DNA from: Lantana camara
Taxonomy: Eukaryota; Streptophyta; Magnoliopsida; Lamiales; Verbenaceae
Direction: 5' to 3'
Assembly (NCBI GenBank): GCA_037501455.1
Contig: CM074856.1
Coordinates: 53,721,001-53,785,000, forward strand
DNA: 64,000 bases
Positions 22,601 to 35,312 of this stretch are shown piece by piece (positions within the stretch are counted from its first letter, which is position 1; every line of letters begins with the position of its first letter). The translations under genes and the position numbers were made by a program. Under the pieces are notes generated by a model. That model saw only the letters and a program-made list of their open reading frames with translations, had not been told where the DNA came from and searched no databases.

Positions 22601-22985
22601 GAAAGTGTCTCCCCATAAAGGGTTTACTCGAATTGGAAAAGGAGGAAAGCTTAATCCTCGTTGTCTGGGTCCGTTTGAAGTTCTTGAGAGAATTGGGGAA
22701 GTGGCTTACCGATTGGATTTACCGTCGAATCTTATCGGAATTCATAATGTGTTTCACGTGTCTCAGCTAAGGAACTAATATCCCAATGAAACCGAGATTC
22801 TCCCCGTTGAAGAAGTGGAGTTAGAACAGAATCTGTCGTTCGTTCAAAAGCCGATTAGAATTTTGGACCGAAAGTATCAAGAATTGAGAAACTGGAGTAT
22901 TCCTATGGTTAAGGTATTGTGGCGAAGTGACAAGACCGAGGAGATGACTTGGGAGACGGAAGATAAGATGAAACGGTTCTTCTAA
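19620..22985 (+). pseudogene. Element A pol: protease, RT, RNase H, integrase, chromodomain
   Basis: Protease shows [12 protein letters not shown] near 19685, with Pro in place of the usual Ser or Thr after the catalytic Asp. RT carries FIDD at 20672-20683. RNase H has [10 protein letters not shown] (about 21115). Integrase has the HHCC finger (about 21710-21860) and the HPQTDGQSER region of the DDE core. After the GPFEVLERIG module a degenerate chromodomain ends at 22985. Breaks are frameshifts near 20290, 20335 and 20832 and stops at 20729, 21588, 21669 and 22776. The chromodomain in this lineage is thought to guide integration into heterochromatin. Confidence 0.88.
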
Positions 22986-22997
22986 GGGGGGGAGAGT
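22984..22997 (+). promoter_or_regulatory. Element A polypurine tract
   Basis: A G-rich purine run directly before the 3' LTR, the usual primer for plus-strand DNA synthesis. It overlaps the end of the pol frame. Confidence 0.8.
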
Positions 22998-25799
22998 TGT
23001 AATGCCCCAATTTTCCGGGAGTTGAGGTAAGCATGCCACGTGCGGGTCTTCGGGAGTTGGGGGCTTATTTTAATTATTTTATTCATTTATTATATGCATT
23101 AATATCTTCATGCATATATACCTGAATTACCGACATCATGAAATTTACGTGAATTAATTGTTAAAGTGATTAAATGCTCATATGTGTCCCTACTTGATCA
23201 CTTCTTGAATATGTGGACTGAATTGCATTAGCATAAATGGGTTTATATGCTCATATTCCATGAGATGAAACTTGTTTGCATTAATTCAAATATTAGAGAG
23301 ACTTATGTGCAAAATGAGATGATTCATGCATCATAGTGGAAGACTTTGGTCTCTCATTCATCTCTCACAATTTCATTCATCCATTTTCATCTTAAATTTC
23401 ACATACTCGCACACATTCATCTTGGTTCAAAACACCAAAGAAGGAAGGGAAGATTTCCTTTCATATTTCAAGGTAGAATTAAAGGAAGAATTGCATAAGT
23501 GGGAGCATCATCATCATCTCTTCATTGCATCCCATCTTTTTCCATTTCAAGGTAGAATGAGAACTTGATTGATTTCATGAATCCATGATTGAGTAGGCTT
23601 TGGAGATTATGTTATGATTTCTTGTTTATTTGAGGAGTAGAAGCATGCCTAGGGTCAATATAGTGAAGAGCTTGCATGAATTCTTAATGAATATGAAAGT
23701 TGGAGGCTATGGAAATATATGGGTTTGTTGGATGAATTCTTGATGATCTACGCATGTTTCCATGGATTATATGATGCCTAATTGGTATATATGAGTTATA
23801 TGCATGATATATGATGGTTTGGAGTAATTTAATTGCCTTGGTTTGGTGTTGGTATGGATTGGGAAACATTTTTCCGCCTCTACCCTATTTTCCTGACGCC
23901 TTTGGTGCGGTAGAGGAATCCACGGGCATGGATTTTGATCCACGGCCATGGATTTGTGTCCAGAACTTGGGATTTTTCGGCAGGAGAATCCACGGGCATG
24001 GATTTTTGTACATGGAGAAATCCACGGCCGTGGATCCTCCCCTGTTTTCTCCCTGATATTGTTTTGTTCTGTTTACCCCTCAAATGAACTCCGATTGACC
24101 TGAGTTTGAACCCATAGAAACGTTTTGAAGTATAGAACAACCTATAATTAGAATCACCTCAATATCTTTTCCCATTTGTGAGATATTATCAAATATTGTT
24201 GGTGTCGCCACTTTACCGACATACTGCATTCACCCAACTTCAAGCTTACGCCATTTTCTCCTCGCTTTGAACTAGAAAACGAGCCATATATCCTTGGAAA
24301 GCCCTTTATGTCAAGTTTCATTTTCAACAAACAAAAATCAATTCCAAGTTCTAAAACTTAGGATATTTTCATTTTCCTACAGCTTGTGCGTTTCTAAAAA
24401 CTGTCAACTTTTCCTAACTTTTGCTAAACTTCAATAAAACCTTTTTTATTGCGTTCCTTTCACCCCTTTAGCTCCTATATGTGATTTATATGGATTATAT
24501 ACTTACTTAATTGATGATTATGCTTTTAGGTGATACCTCCATGTATTAAATGTACTTGATCGAATTACTTGATTATATGGTTTTATGACTTGATTGACAT
24601 CGCATGACTTTGTCGTTTGTCTTAAATGGTTCATACGAGTCGTACACTTGTCCTTGTTATATAGATCACATTCTCGGTGACAAGTAGCATGCTCCTTAGG
24701 GTGTTTCCTTGTTTCTTTGGTTGGTATAGTAAGGTGAGGTTTAATTTCTAGATATATAGAACCCTTACAATCCTATATGATGTTTTCGACCAAAACGTAT
24801 CTATATATCTATAGTTTTCCAAAACCTCTATAGATTTTCAACTGAACTGAACTGATTGATTGTTTTGGCAAGTATTGTATGCACTGTGGGCCCGAGGGTA
24901 GTGTATTGAGCCAACCGGGAAAGCTTGGACTGACGGGTAACTCTTGCCCTATCCTCACAACTTTTGGGATGACCCCTGAACCCACTAGGAGATTAGTGGA
25001 GGAAGGAGTTCTGGGCGTAGGGAATCATGAACCCTATACTCACACTGACTGGATAGTGGGGCTTTGCAATCCCACCATCACCCGGAGGAAAAAGGGTTAC
25101 TGAAACTGCTCGTATTTGTGCACTGTAATTGACTGCTTGATCACTCAACCAATTAATAACTGAATTATTATACACTGTCGGAGAAAGGTTGGAGAATTGC
25201 CCTCACTCCCTGGGCCACTGATTGACTGAAACTAATTGTATTGTTAAATTGATTAGTTGTAATCTCGGGCGAGTTCTACTATATTCTTGAAGTTATATTG
25301 CTTTCTTTTATAAAATCTTACCCGAGGTTATAGCTTGCATGGTAATTGCGCTTATATTTATTAAACCTCTCACTCAGTCTTTCATAAACTGACACCTCAC
25401 ATTTTCAGGTTTGCAGGGTGCGTGCTAGGCGGGATTTGAGTCTAGCCCGGTCTTTCATTTCGGGTCTAGCACGTTCATTGTACGTTATTGATGCATATTT
25501 ATGTATTGCTTATGAATGTGTTAATATTTATTGATTGTCTTTCCTCTGGTATTTTAGGGATTGTATATACTGATGATGATAATGAACTTGAATGATGTTA
25601 ATAATAGTGTATGTATATTATGCTTACTTTTAATTGTTATGCATGTTGGTATCTAGTTGAGGGTTAGTCCCGCCTAGCTAGAGTATTTTTTTTATTGTCT
25701 ACCGTTCGCTATAGGCTTGATTCATATATGGGTGCTTGTCCCATATGTGGATTGAACTATAGTGCGGGGGATGTAGCTACTAGCGTTTCGGGTGCTACA
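22998..25799 (+). repeat. Element A 3' LTR
   Basis: Begins TGTAATGCCCC and ends GGGTGCTACA. It is 23 bp shorter than the 5' LTR and differs from it by scattered substitutions. Confidence 0.93.
23918..24035 (+). repeat. Array of four 16-bp near-palindromes in element A 3' LTR
   Basis: Words at 23918-23933, 23938-23953, 23988-24003 and 24020-24035. Three are identical to those of the 5' LTR; the second differs at three positions and here keeps the full ATCCA arm. The array starts 920 bp into the LTR. Confidence 0.9.
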
Positions 25800-26274
25800 A
25801 CAAACCTCCATGGATACTTGTAAACTAAGTTTCCTATAATATTTTGAGTTATGTTCTCCTTAAACAATTAAAAGTGTTAGTAATTTAATTATACAAAATA
25901 TTAATAAAACTTTCAACGATTAATTTATTTATAATATATTAAAGAAACAATACTTAAAGGAAATTAATTAGATTCTCAATTGATTTTTGATATCTATATA
26001 CTGAGCAACTTATATACTCCAAATAATATGATGAAAGCACTATACCGGTATGTATAACATTTAATACCACTTTGTACCTATTATTAATTCAATAATAATT
26101 TACAATATGAAATTGATAAATGAAAATTTCACTTATTGAAGGTTTGGTATTTTTATTTTGATTTTGTACAATTGTTATATCTTCATTATTGCATTTTTCA
26201 TAAGACACAACCTTTTTAAATTTGTATAATGATACATTGCATTTTTTACACGTCTCATATTATAAGAAGGACTT
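25800..26274. other. AT-rich spacer
   Basis: No gene or element end is seen between the element A target duplication and the MITE. Confidence 0.4.
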
Positions 26275-26555
26275 TTTTTCAAGGTTGTAACATCTTGAAC
26301 TATTACCTTTTTTTGATGCAACTCGAACTCTAAAATGTCTAAGTTTGCAACCTCAACTATTGTTTTTAAATAAATTGTAACTTGATTCCACTTATCGTGT
26401 GACACGTACATAAAATTTCTTCCACGTGTAACATGATGAGTGGAATCAGGTTGCACTTTGCTACAAAAAAATAGTTGAGGTTGCAAATTTAGATATTTTA
26501 TAATTTGGGTTGCAAACTCCAAAAAACACAATAGCTCGGGATGGTCAAAAATTTT
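26275..26555. repeat. Foldback MITE with long inverted arms
   Basis: Two arms of roughly 120-130 bp (about 26281-26405 and 26415-26545) are inverted copies of each other, sharing GTTTGCAACCTCAACTATT-like words and GATTCCACT/AGTGGAATC. Only a short centre with ACACGT and ACGTGT separates them. The transcript would fold into a long imperfect hairpin. No coding capacity. A short target duplication is not obvious, so the superfamily is open. Confidence 0.7.
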
Positions 26556-26719
26556 CTCTCTTTATTCAATCCTGTCAGTCTCCCTTAAAATAATAACATG
26601 TATATCTTGTATAGTAAAAAAAAGTATAAGTAATATTATTTCTTTTGCACTATTTATACCTCCAATTATATTCATTTATTTTTTCTTCTATCTTTCCAAT
26701 ATATTTTTTTCCTAAATGA

Positions 26720-29380
26720 AGCAACCCAACATAGGAAAAATAGCCTCAAGTTAAGACTAATCCAATTTTGTCAGCGGAGCATCCTAAACGCAATAGCGAT
26801 ATTGAACCTTGTGACCTATCCTCGCCAACTTATCTCGGGATTTATTTAATCTAATTATCCAAGGCCTTTGGAGTAAAGATCGGCAATTAAATATCACATT
26901 TCTCATTAGGTGCTTTTCAATATTTTTCGTCGTCATCCATTTCACAACCGTCTCTGAAGCAATCTCTACATTAATTTTCGAAAATTAGCATCTCTCCCAA
27001 GCTAGTGTTAATCCCTCATGTAAGCCTAATAACTCCTCTACATTATTGAAACTCTACCAAGATTGTTAGTGTATCTAAGCACCCATCTTCACCTGTCATC
27101 TCGAAGAACACCTTTAGCCATAGCATTATTGGTGTGGTTATAAAAAATTTCATCCGAGTTTAGTTTCACCCATCTCTTATTGGGTTTATTCAACGATAAC
27201 TTAGTGTAGATTTTCTTTTGTCAGTATTTTTTATCCTCACGATTAGTAATGAGGTCTTAAATAACTCTTTATGTAGCGAAAAGTGATACTTCTAAGCTTT
27301 ATAATATTTTGATAGCTTCATCCTTTTCATGCTTTCTAAAAATTTTCTAAAGCTTCAAGATCAACACAATTCATATAGGATATACTCCGGTAACATACTA
27401 CTCTCAATTTTGCTATTGAAACTCTCTTTGGGCCCGTCCGACCCTCACAAGTCACGAAGATTTCGTTCAGTCTATGCATTAACAATCTTGTCCTACACCG
27501 TAGTGCAAAACAACTTCTCAGTACGTGGTTCATCTATTCATGTCTTGTACAAGAACTTGTACATACGTTACTTTTCCCAAATTTTCTATCATACTTCAAT
27601 ACATTCGTGAGCAAGCTATCATGTTGGCAAAGCTATAGGAAAATCTTGAACTTTTGTGGGTGAGGTAATTTCCAAATTCATTTTCAATTTTTCTCGCATG
27701 TCCCATCCAACACCATAAGCAAACTATATGTCGTTTTTTAAGAGAATTTATCGTTAGTCTATCCAGTCCAAACTCTCTTATTTCTGTTATCATGCCGCGC
27801 AATTAGGACACTAAGTATCTCATTCACAACCTCCTTGGACAATAATGTTTTCAGCTTATTCAGGTTTTAGTTTTTATCTGTGTCAATGGGATTACATACC
27901 ATAAGATCTTTATACCTCATAAATGTTATCTCCAAAGACGTCCGCTAGTTTGTCTTGTGATAACCATCTATCGTTCCATAAAAACGTCCCTTTATTGTTC
28001 CTAATCCTCCAGTTGCAAAATGGCTCCACCATTCAAGTGTTTCTAACTATCCCCTTCCATGCTCGGGAAACCATAAGTTGAGGCTTACATTCGATCAAGA
28101 ATGTGCTCCACTTTTAAATACTTTTTCTTATGCATCTAGTTTCACACCGTGGTTTCCTTGTTGAGTATTCTCCATCATGTTTTGGCGAGCACCGCTATAT
28201 ATTTTTTTAGGCTTTTCTAAGGCCCAATCCACCTTCTCGCTTCTTTTTAGTCACCTTCTCCTACACTACAAAATGGGTCCATTTCTTTGTTATATCAGTC
28301 GCCTAAAGAAAGTTGTGCTTAAATCGATCAAGATTATTGCACACATGATTGGGGAGCCAATTTGTGTGCATGTGATAGATGGAGATCGAGATGGTGATGG
28401 ACTAAATTAAGAGTCATTTGTCCAAAAAGGTTTATCCTTTTGGCTTTCTATCCAAAGAGGAGCTTTTTGACTCTTTTAATCACAATCGAGAAATGCTCAT
28501 TATAGTTTCAACACTCCCAAATAGTTACTTAAGTTGTCTATACTTTTCATACCAAGAATTCTAGTAACCTACTGCTTTAAATCATTTAACACATAAGGTG
28601 CGAACAACACGTGTGATTTACTGAAGTTTAATTTAGGCCCAATGCCTTGCGAAACGCCTTAACCATACTTTGAATGCACTTTGCTCCATTCACGGTAGCT
28701 TTGGTCCCTAATTAAGTTGTTCGTAAAAGGCAAGTGTGAGATATGAGGGCTTCTCTAATATAACATAATTGGCTTCTAGGTTCAGCTAAAATAGTCTCCT
28801 CAGTCATACATGTAAGTTGTTTTATACAGAGTAAAAAGAAATAAGGCAAGAGTGATTGTTATCTAATGCCACACATCCGTACAGCCTCCATCAGTTCACC
28901 ATCTATAGAATTTTCGGTTGCATCCTCTACATTTTGCTCATAATTATACTGATAGCTTTGGTTGGGAACTTAAAGGAATTTAAAATTTTTCTCAGAAAAT
29001 TCCATAGGATTTTGCCGCACGTCTTTTCAAGATTCAATTTGAGCACCCCTTCAATTGATCATTATTGGTTACCCATTCACTGCCTATTTTGAGAGCATTC
29101 ACCTGATTCCTCCTTCTTCTTGTTATGGATGAGAGATGAAAAAAACGTGTTATGTTTATCGCTAAATTGGAGCCAATTAATTCTCGACTCTTAAAACCAA
29201 ATTATCTCTTCTCGTTGCAGTTGTTTGTTATATTCTACCATCAATTTTTTTACCTAAATCGTTTGAATATTTACCTTGCTTATCTCATGCATAATGCTCT
29301 GGAAATTCTTTGTAATTTTTTTTATTTTTTTGCTTTTCGAACACATTGAAAATTATTCAAGGACCATTGCTTTGGAGTAA
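26720..29380 (-). mobile_element. Decayed L1-type LINE fragment (ORF2: RT to RNase H)
   Basis: Translating the minus strand piecewise gives plant L1 ORF2 landmarks in order. KSRELIGSNLAINITRFFH lies near 29190, then an RT segment (LNLEKTCGKILWNFL, FKFPTKAISIIM near 28960-29040). A degraded ISHLPFTNNL stands where the FADDL motif belongs (about 28740), followed by LNFSKSHVLFAP and SNYLGV. An FLWNDRWL segment lies near 27970. An RNase H start, WVKLNSDE with GVLRDD, lies near 27120-27180. Stops and frameshifts are frequent, so it is ancient. ORF1, the endonuclease domain and the poly(A) tail are not seen. Confidence 0.65.
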
Positions 29381-29881
29381 TGATCCAAGACAAATAAGTC
29401 CTTCAAATTTTGATTCGGCCAATAAGTCGTGTATTGCTACTTTGGAAAATATAGATCTGAATTGATAGCTGTTGAATCAATTCGTTCAAATTAAATTAAA
29501 AAATTCTCCATATTGTTTCTTGAGCTGACAACCAATCTAGCATCTTAAAAATTTTAATCTAAATAATTTCAAAATTTTGTTTATTATTGTACGCGATATT
29601 AATTCTCACTTTGTCATGTCCTTTATAAATATATTTGTAAAGGTATTTCACAGTTATCCTTAATCTTGATATGCGTGTGTATATACATTAAAATCAAGTA
29701 ATTCTTCTTTTAACTAACTATTCTTTATCTCTTATTTATATTCGCTTTGCCATTATTTTCATGTATGTACTTCTTTAATGAGTATTATTTTGGATTTATG
29801 TTAATTTTTTTATAATTGATTTTGTGTCTGTAGTAGAAATAATTAAAAGAGTATATTTATATTAAAATTTCTAGGAATATT
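29381..29881. other. AT-rich spacer
   Basis: No feature beyond AT richness. The last five bases, ATATT at 29877-29881, are the probable target duplication of the following solo LTR. Confidence 0.4.
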
Positions 29882-32800
29882 TGCGACGCCCCGAGCGTGG
29901 AGCTATCACATCCCCCGCACTAGAACCCAACTCGCATATGAAATGGAGAACCCATATACGTGCTAAGAACTAGCGAACGAAAAACACTCAAGACCACATC
30001 TAACTAGGCGGCACTAGACAGACAGTCGTCAGAGATTCATGCATTAGAGGAAGCGAGTTAAACATGTAACTAGAAGCTCAACAACTAAACATAATATGCA
30101 TAGATAAGGCCACAATCACCAAAAGTAAAGCCGTACACAGGTGTCATATATATATATCAACTATACAAGACAAGTAATACATTATAAAAGATTATTCTAA
30201 CTGGACTCGACTTGAAAGAAAGCAAGACAACCCGCCGCCTAGTTGACTCCAACCTGCAGCCAACAAGGTACCAAGAAACAGAACAAGAGAGGGTCAGTCA
30301 AGCGACTGGTGAGGCGGAAAGAATATAATAGATATATAAACGATGCAATAAGTAGAGATATATAATGCAATAACAAGCTGCCTTGATCCGATATAGCCGT
30401 AATTTTCAATAATAAAGCCATCACTTACTTTAGTCTCAATTTCAAGAACAAGACAATCATTCATTTTCAAGAACGATGGCGTATACCGGATTAAGGGTTT
30501 CAAGCAATTAGTGGGTACCGAGTTATACCCTTTCTCCAACCTTTACTCCACAATCAATTAAGAACAAGAACAATAACAAGAAACCATCCTGCTGCCTCCG
30601 GGTGACGGAAGACGTAGCTAACCCCTAACCATCCAATTACACTCGAGTCAGAGCCCATTTAGGTACCATGCTCCTTCGGCATCCATTGTCGGTCACAGGC
30701 GACATGTGGTATCAACTACCTCTGATGATAACACAGTCCCCCGTAGAGGTCGCGAGATAGATTTACCATCAACACATGCTTTCCCGGCTCCTCTTCCCAC
30801 GTTGCCCCACTCAAACATGCGAGTAGGGCCCCATCGAAACACATGAATGGGGATTTTCAAGAACAAGCACTCGTTTATGCAATGCATCCAAGAAACTTTC
30901 CATTTTCACAATTAAAGTCATGAACACGCGCACAAGAGTCTATATGTATGACGCGTTTGTTACTTGAAATCCATTTTCAATAAAATCAAGAATATAGTAG
31001 TCAATGACGTATTTATTAGATAGGTATACATATATGTATAATAATTCACATGGGGGGAAACAATTCCAAATCGTGTAGGCTATACGGGTGTAGGCTATTG
31101 GCTACAGCAAGAAGATAAACCTCACCTTGACCACCTCGACAAAAGAGGACCAAAACGAGATACAATCTAAACCACCGGGTCTTTGGGAGGATCACCTGAA
31201 CAAAAGACACGAGTACAGTTGATATTAGACTCAAACAGACCAACTAGAGACGCTTGGTGATGCAAAACAACGCCATGAAATGATATAAGTATAGATTCAT
31301 ATGCAATGAGACTATAATTATGTAAGGCATGGCAAATATGAGCAATCATAGCACTTCAAGAATTACCTTTCATATTGAAGATCATTTAGGGCAAGTTTAG
31401 AAATTGTTCATGCAACTTTAGTAAAATGATATACCTATATAAGATCATTTACACTTGAAATAAAGAATATATATCACATACAAAGTTCAATAAACCGGAA
31501 GAAACGATGAAAAAGACAAGAAACGGGCATTTGGGCATAATTTAACAAAAGCTGACGGTTTTTCCCAAACTGGCAATCTGTAAAGAATTTGGTATATCTT
31601 AATATTTAGAAGTCAGAATTAAATTTTGTTTATTGGAAATGAAAGTAGACAAACAGGGCTTTACAACCATATATAGCTCAAATTTTAGTTCAAAGTGTAT
31701 CAAAAATGACATAGGTGCAAAGTTGAGCAATTGCAGATTCCCAGCAGATTGGCGACACAATTTTGGATCAATCATATCTCCCTCCTCAGAGATGATTTTA
31801 AGGTGATTCCAATTGGACAATGCTCTAGACTCAAAGAAGTTTCAGTGGTCCAAAAATCCGCTCAATCGGAGTTCATTTGAGGGGGTACCTGGCCGGGTAA
31901 AGTCTAAGGTAAAAATTCCCCAGTCGGGGAAAACAGTCCATAAAATTGCCTGGATAAGAGTACCCGCCCAGGTACATTTTCTTCATGAATTTACCCGCCC
32001 GGGTAGAGTATTTTCAGCTGAAAACCGAGAAGAAACAGGGGGAAATAGAGGAGGAAAAAGGAAGGGAGCAAATGGTTCACCCAATCATCCAATTTTGCAA
32101 GGATATACTTAGAATCAAGTAATACCATTTCATCACACACAAAAGCACATTTAGAAACATTCAAGGAGCAAATATATACCAAGAACTCATGCCTAATATT
32201 CATCATCATCAACCTCAAAACCCATGAACTCCATTAATGAACCTCCAAGCTTTCCTAACTTAAGAATCATACATGATAGCTTCTTGAATCCTTCCTAACT
32301 CATGATTTCTAGCATAATTTCTTCTACCACTTTTCATCCAACATGCTTTGCTATGTAATTCTCCATAACCTAGCTTCCATATCACTTTATACCATGCATG
32401 AAACTCATGTTTATGCAAGAATTAAACCATGGAGATATGTTTATGTATGAAAAGAAGCATGAATTCTACCTTGAATTTGTAAGAACTTGAGTTAAGGTGA
32501 TGGTGTGTGAGGGAGGAGATTGGATCGTGCAAGAAGAGCAAGGAAGAAGAAGAGCATGACTTTGATATTCTTGAATTTCTTGGAATGAAATGGAAGACAA
32601 TGATGTTTTATTAAAAGTATACAACATTAATTAAAATGCATGAGTCATAAAGTTAATCTTAACTTTAAGAAGAATTTAATTAGCTATCCCTCATTTTATA
32701 AAGTTTATGCAATTAAGTGATCATGCTTTTACATTAATAATACACAAATACAGTTAAAATTCACTTAGGTATTCATAGTTTGCAAATTTGGCAATTAAGG

Positions 32801-32914
32801 ACAAGTAGTTGGCAATTAAGGACAAGTAGTTGACAATTAACACAACGAACGAATAAAATATAACTCTTGAACGTTCATACACGTTTTACCTGTTCCGAAA
32901 GACGGGGAGTTACA
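29882..32914 (-). repeat. Solo LTR of a Tekay-like element (element B)
   Basis: Read on minus it begins TGTAACTCCCC and ends CGGGGCGTCGCA, 3033 bp. Flanks are ATATT and ATACT, a 5-bp duplication with one change. No PBS, polypurine tract or coding region adjoins it, so it is a solo LTR left by recombination between two LTRs. Its ends and an internal CTCAAATGAACTCCGATTGA segment match element A's LTR, so the two are related, but much of the rest has diverged. It carries its own palindrome array at 31885-32006. Confidence 0.85.
31885..32006 (-). repeat. Array of four 16-bp near-palindromes in solo LTR B
   Basis: Plus-strand words: GTACCTGGCCGGGTAA (31885-31900), TTCCCCAGTCGGGGAA (31916-31931), GTACCCGCCCAGGTAC (31960-31975) and TTACCCGCCCGGGTAG (31991-32006). 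All are 5-bp arm, 6-bp core, 5-bp arm, with three of four based on TACC/GGTA arms. The array lies 908-1029 bp from the LTR start. Confidence 0.85.
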
Positions 32915-34403
32915 ATACTTAATCAAATATTACAAAAATTATTTATAAAATTAAATTATATCTTATTTTTATATGCACATACATTAAGTCTCCTTACGAT
33001 TCTTAATTTAAAGTAACTTTGGTCTGACGACCTGCAATTAAAAATTGTGGTATATTAAGTCATAAGAAGCCAAAAACTCTATTTGTGCTTTTATTTATTT
33101 AATTTATATTTTACTATATAAACTAAAGGAAGATTATATTGTTAGTTTTTTTTATTAATTTTAGGTTATATGGTTAGTTAGATTTAAATAATTATAATTA
33201 CATTAGTATTAGTTAATTAAAAAATATTACATTAGGATTAATTAATTTATTGAAAAATATTTTACGTAAATCATTCAATTATATTATTTTGTTAATTAGA
33301 TAAGTTTATAGAATTAAAATATAATTATAATTTAAGAAAGTTTTGAACTTAGATAATGAGAATTACATTAGGATTGATTTATTGAAATTTATGTCATGTA
33401 ACTCATTCAATTTAAATAATATTTTATTTTATATAATTACCAAAATTTATTATAATTTATGAAGTGAATGAATTTGTTGTTTCGAATTCGTTAGATATAT
33501 CTATTATAACATTTTAAATTATAGGCCTTAAAATTAAAAAATGAACAATTTCTATTCATATTAAAACAATTCTAGTTGAATTATATATCTTTTTTGGGCA
33601 AGTTCGAGAAATTTTAATTCTACCAAAAGTCCTATTTTAGGTTAAGTGTTTTTTAAATATAATTAAATTAATAATTTAAAATATGTACTTACATCATTAT
33701 CCTTAATTAATAGTTATTGACATAATTATTATTAGAATATTTTAAAACGATCTATATTTTGTAAAAAAATAAAAATTCAACTCGTGTTTTTATAATATAC
33801 AAGACATAATATTAGAATACTATTAGAATTAATATATTCAAAAGCTTATAGATTTAATTAATACTATTAGAATTAATTTATTCAAAACCATATAAGATTA
33901 TAATTATATAGTGTTTTATAATTAAAGAAAGATTTATACAATTATATTTTTTATTAGAATTATATGAAGATAATTAAGAGTTTGATTAGAACGAAATATC
34001 CTGCAAGAATATTTATATATTTAGTATTTTACAAAACTACCCTTAATTGTATTTTACTAAAAATCTTACAATAAGGGTATTTTGGTCGATCACAAAAAGA
34101 AAATTTATTTATCAATTTAGTAATTTACAAAAATACCCTTAATTGTATTTTACTAAAAGACTTACAATAAGGGTATTTTCACCGATCTCAAAATTTCTAG
34201 AAACAAAAAAACCCAACTCGCACTTTTATAATATATATAGAAAAGGTTAATTTAAAAATATTAATGTTTTAATAAGGATATTATTGTCAAAATAGAATTT
34301 CAATAAATTCAGAAAATTATATAATTTATAAGCAGAATCTAAAAGTATGTTATGGACTGCTGGTTTTTCAAATACTCCAAAACTATTAAAAATAATGATT
34401 TAT
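32915..34403. other. AT-rich intergenic sequence
   Basis: Strongly AT-rich and without coding potential. It contains a 96-bp tandem duplication near its right end. TTTAT at 34399-34403 is the probable target duplication of element D. Confidence 0.45.
34021..34190. repeat. 96-bp tandem duplication with internal hairpin
   Basis: Two copies start at 34021 and 34117. Each holds an inverted repeat pairing ACCCTTAATTGTA with TACAATAAGGGT around a short A/T loop. It may be two remnants of a small foldback element. Confidence 0.6.
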
Positions 34404-35238
34404 TGATGGGACCAAAACACGTATGGCCCACGTTTTGACATGTGGTGCCCCTGGCATTAGATACCCCAAGCCAACCGCCCTCGAGCGAATCCTGCCCTCG
34501 TTTACTAAGGCGTCCTAACAAGATACGAACTTGGCCCGCGTTTTGACATGTGGCAGCTAACGTCGCTTTCAGACGAGCATCATCTCCGCTCCCGCATGCA
34601 TATCCCCTTTCTTCAAGACATTCCTCGAGCGCATACTCCCCTTGGGTGGAGCATTCACATGCAGATGGATAGAGGGGCAAATCTCCCCTTATTTCACAGC
34701 CATGGCCCAGATCCACCCTCAGATCTGCGAGCTTCTAAGGCTCGGGGTAAACACGAGCGTGCACATCGCCCTTGTTACCCACCCAAATGGCTCTTTGACA
34801 CTACGTACATACCCGCGCACCTGCTACTGTTGCCCGCACAAACTTTTCACCAGCTTTTGCATGAGATTCCTCCTAGGTTTCCCCTCCTTACGCCACGTGT
34901 TAGGACAATATTAAGGTAGGACCACCAGATGCAAATTACTAAAGGGTCCCCGACCCTCAACTATAAATAGGAGACTTCATCCCCTCCACTGTAAGTAAGC
35001 TTCCATAACTCAACCTCTGCATCTTTCTTCATCTTCTTCAAGTTCATCAACTGACTTGAGCGTCGGAGAGCCAAACTGGTATCACTCCCAGTTCCCCCAG
35101 CTTGGTCTTCTGACTTTTCTTTTTGGTGTTTGTCCTAGCAGGTTGAACCCCAATTTTTCTGGCGAATTTATTCCGATTTCCCCACACTAAACAAGTTGAA
35201 AGTGATCGGAATCTGATCCTCCATATTCAGACCCATCA
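34404..35238 (+). repeat. Element D 5' LTR
   Basis: Starts TGATGGGACC, ends ACCCATCA, 835 bp. TATAAATA lies at 34962-34969. Compared with the 3' LTR it lacks a short stretch near 34460 that carries a CACGTG, and two other CACGTG sites read CATGTG here; one remains at 34894-34899. Confidence 0.9.
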
Positions 35239-35242
35239 TTTT

Positions 35243-35256
35243 TGGCGCCGTCTGTA
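35243..35256 (+). promoter_or_regulatory. Element D primer binding site
   Basis: TGGCGCCGTCTGTA, four bases after the LTR. TGGCGCC is the core used by Tat and Athila elements; the exact tRNA (Asp or Arg type) cannot be decided by reading. Confidence 0.7.
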
Positions 35257-35312
35257 GGAAACCACTCTTGTTCTCTTCTTCTTCTCTAGTTGGAAAAAAA
35301 ACACCTCTCACC

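Larger units (their letters stand above)
15451..25799 (+). mobile_element. Tekay-type Ty3/gypsy chromovirus (element A), full length
   Basis: Two LTRs of 2825 and 2802 bp (TG...CA) flank a PBS for initiator tRNA-Met, gag with two zinc knuckles, protease, RT, RNase H, integrase and a C-terminal chromodomain-like segment, then a polypurine tract. The flanks AGAAA and ACAAA differ by one base and are the likely 5-bp duplication. The long LTRs, gag-pol layout and chromodomain indicate the Tekay/Del lineage. Several stops and frameshifts make it non-functional. Confidence 0.92.

Noticed and set aside
28263..28275. CACTACAAAATGG as a possible CACTA terminus
   Set aside because: Lacks the GAAAAC continuation and has no subterminal repeats; it lies in LINE-derived sequence.
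34548..34919. Overlapping open frames of 90-123 codons, also at 62910-63221
   Set aside because: They lie in the element D LTRs, are in several frames, and have no domain.
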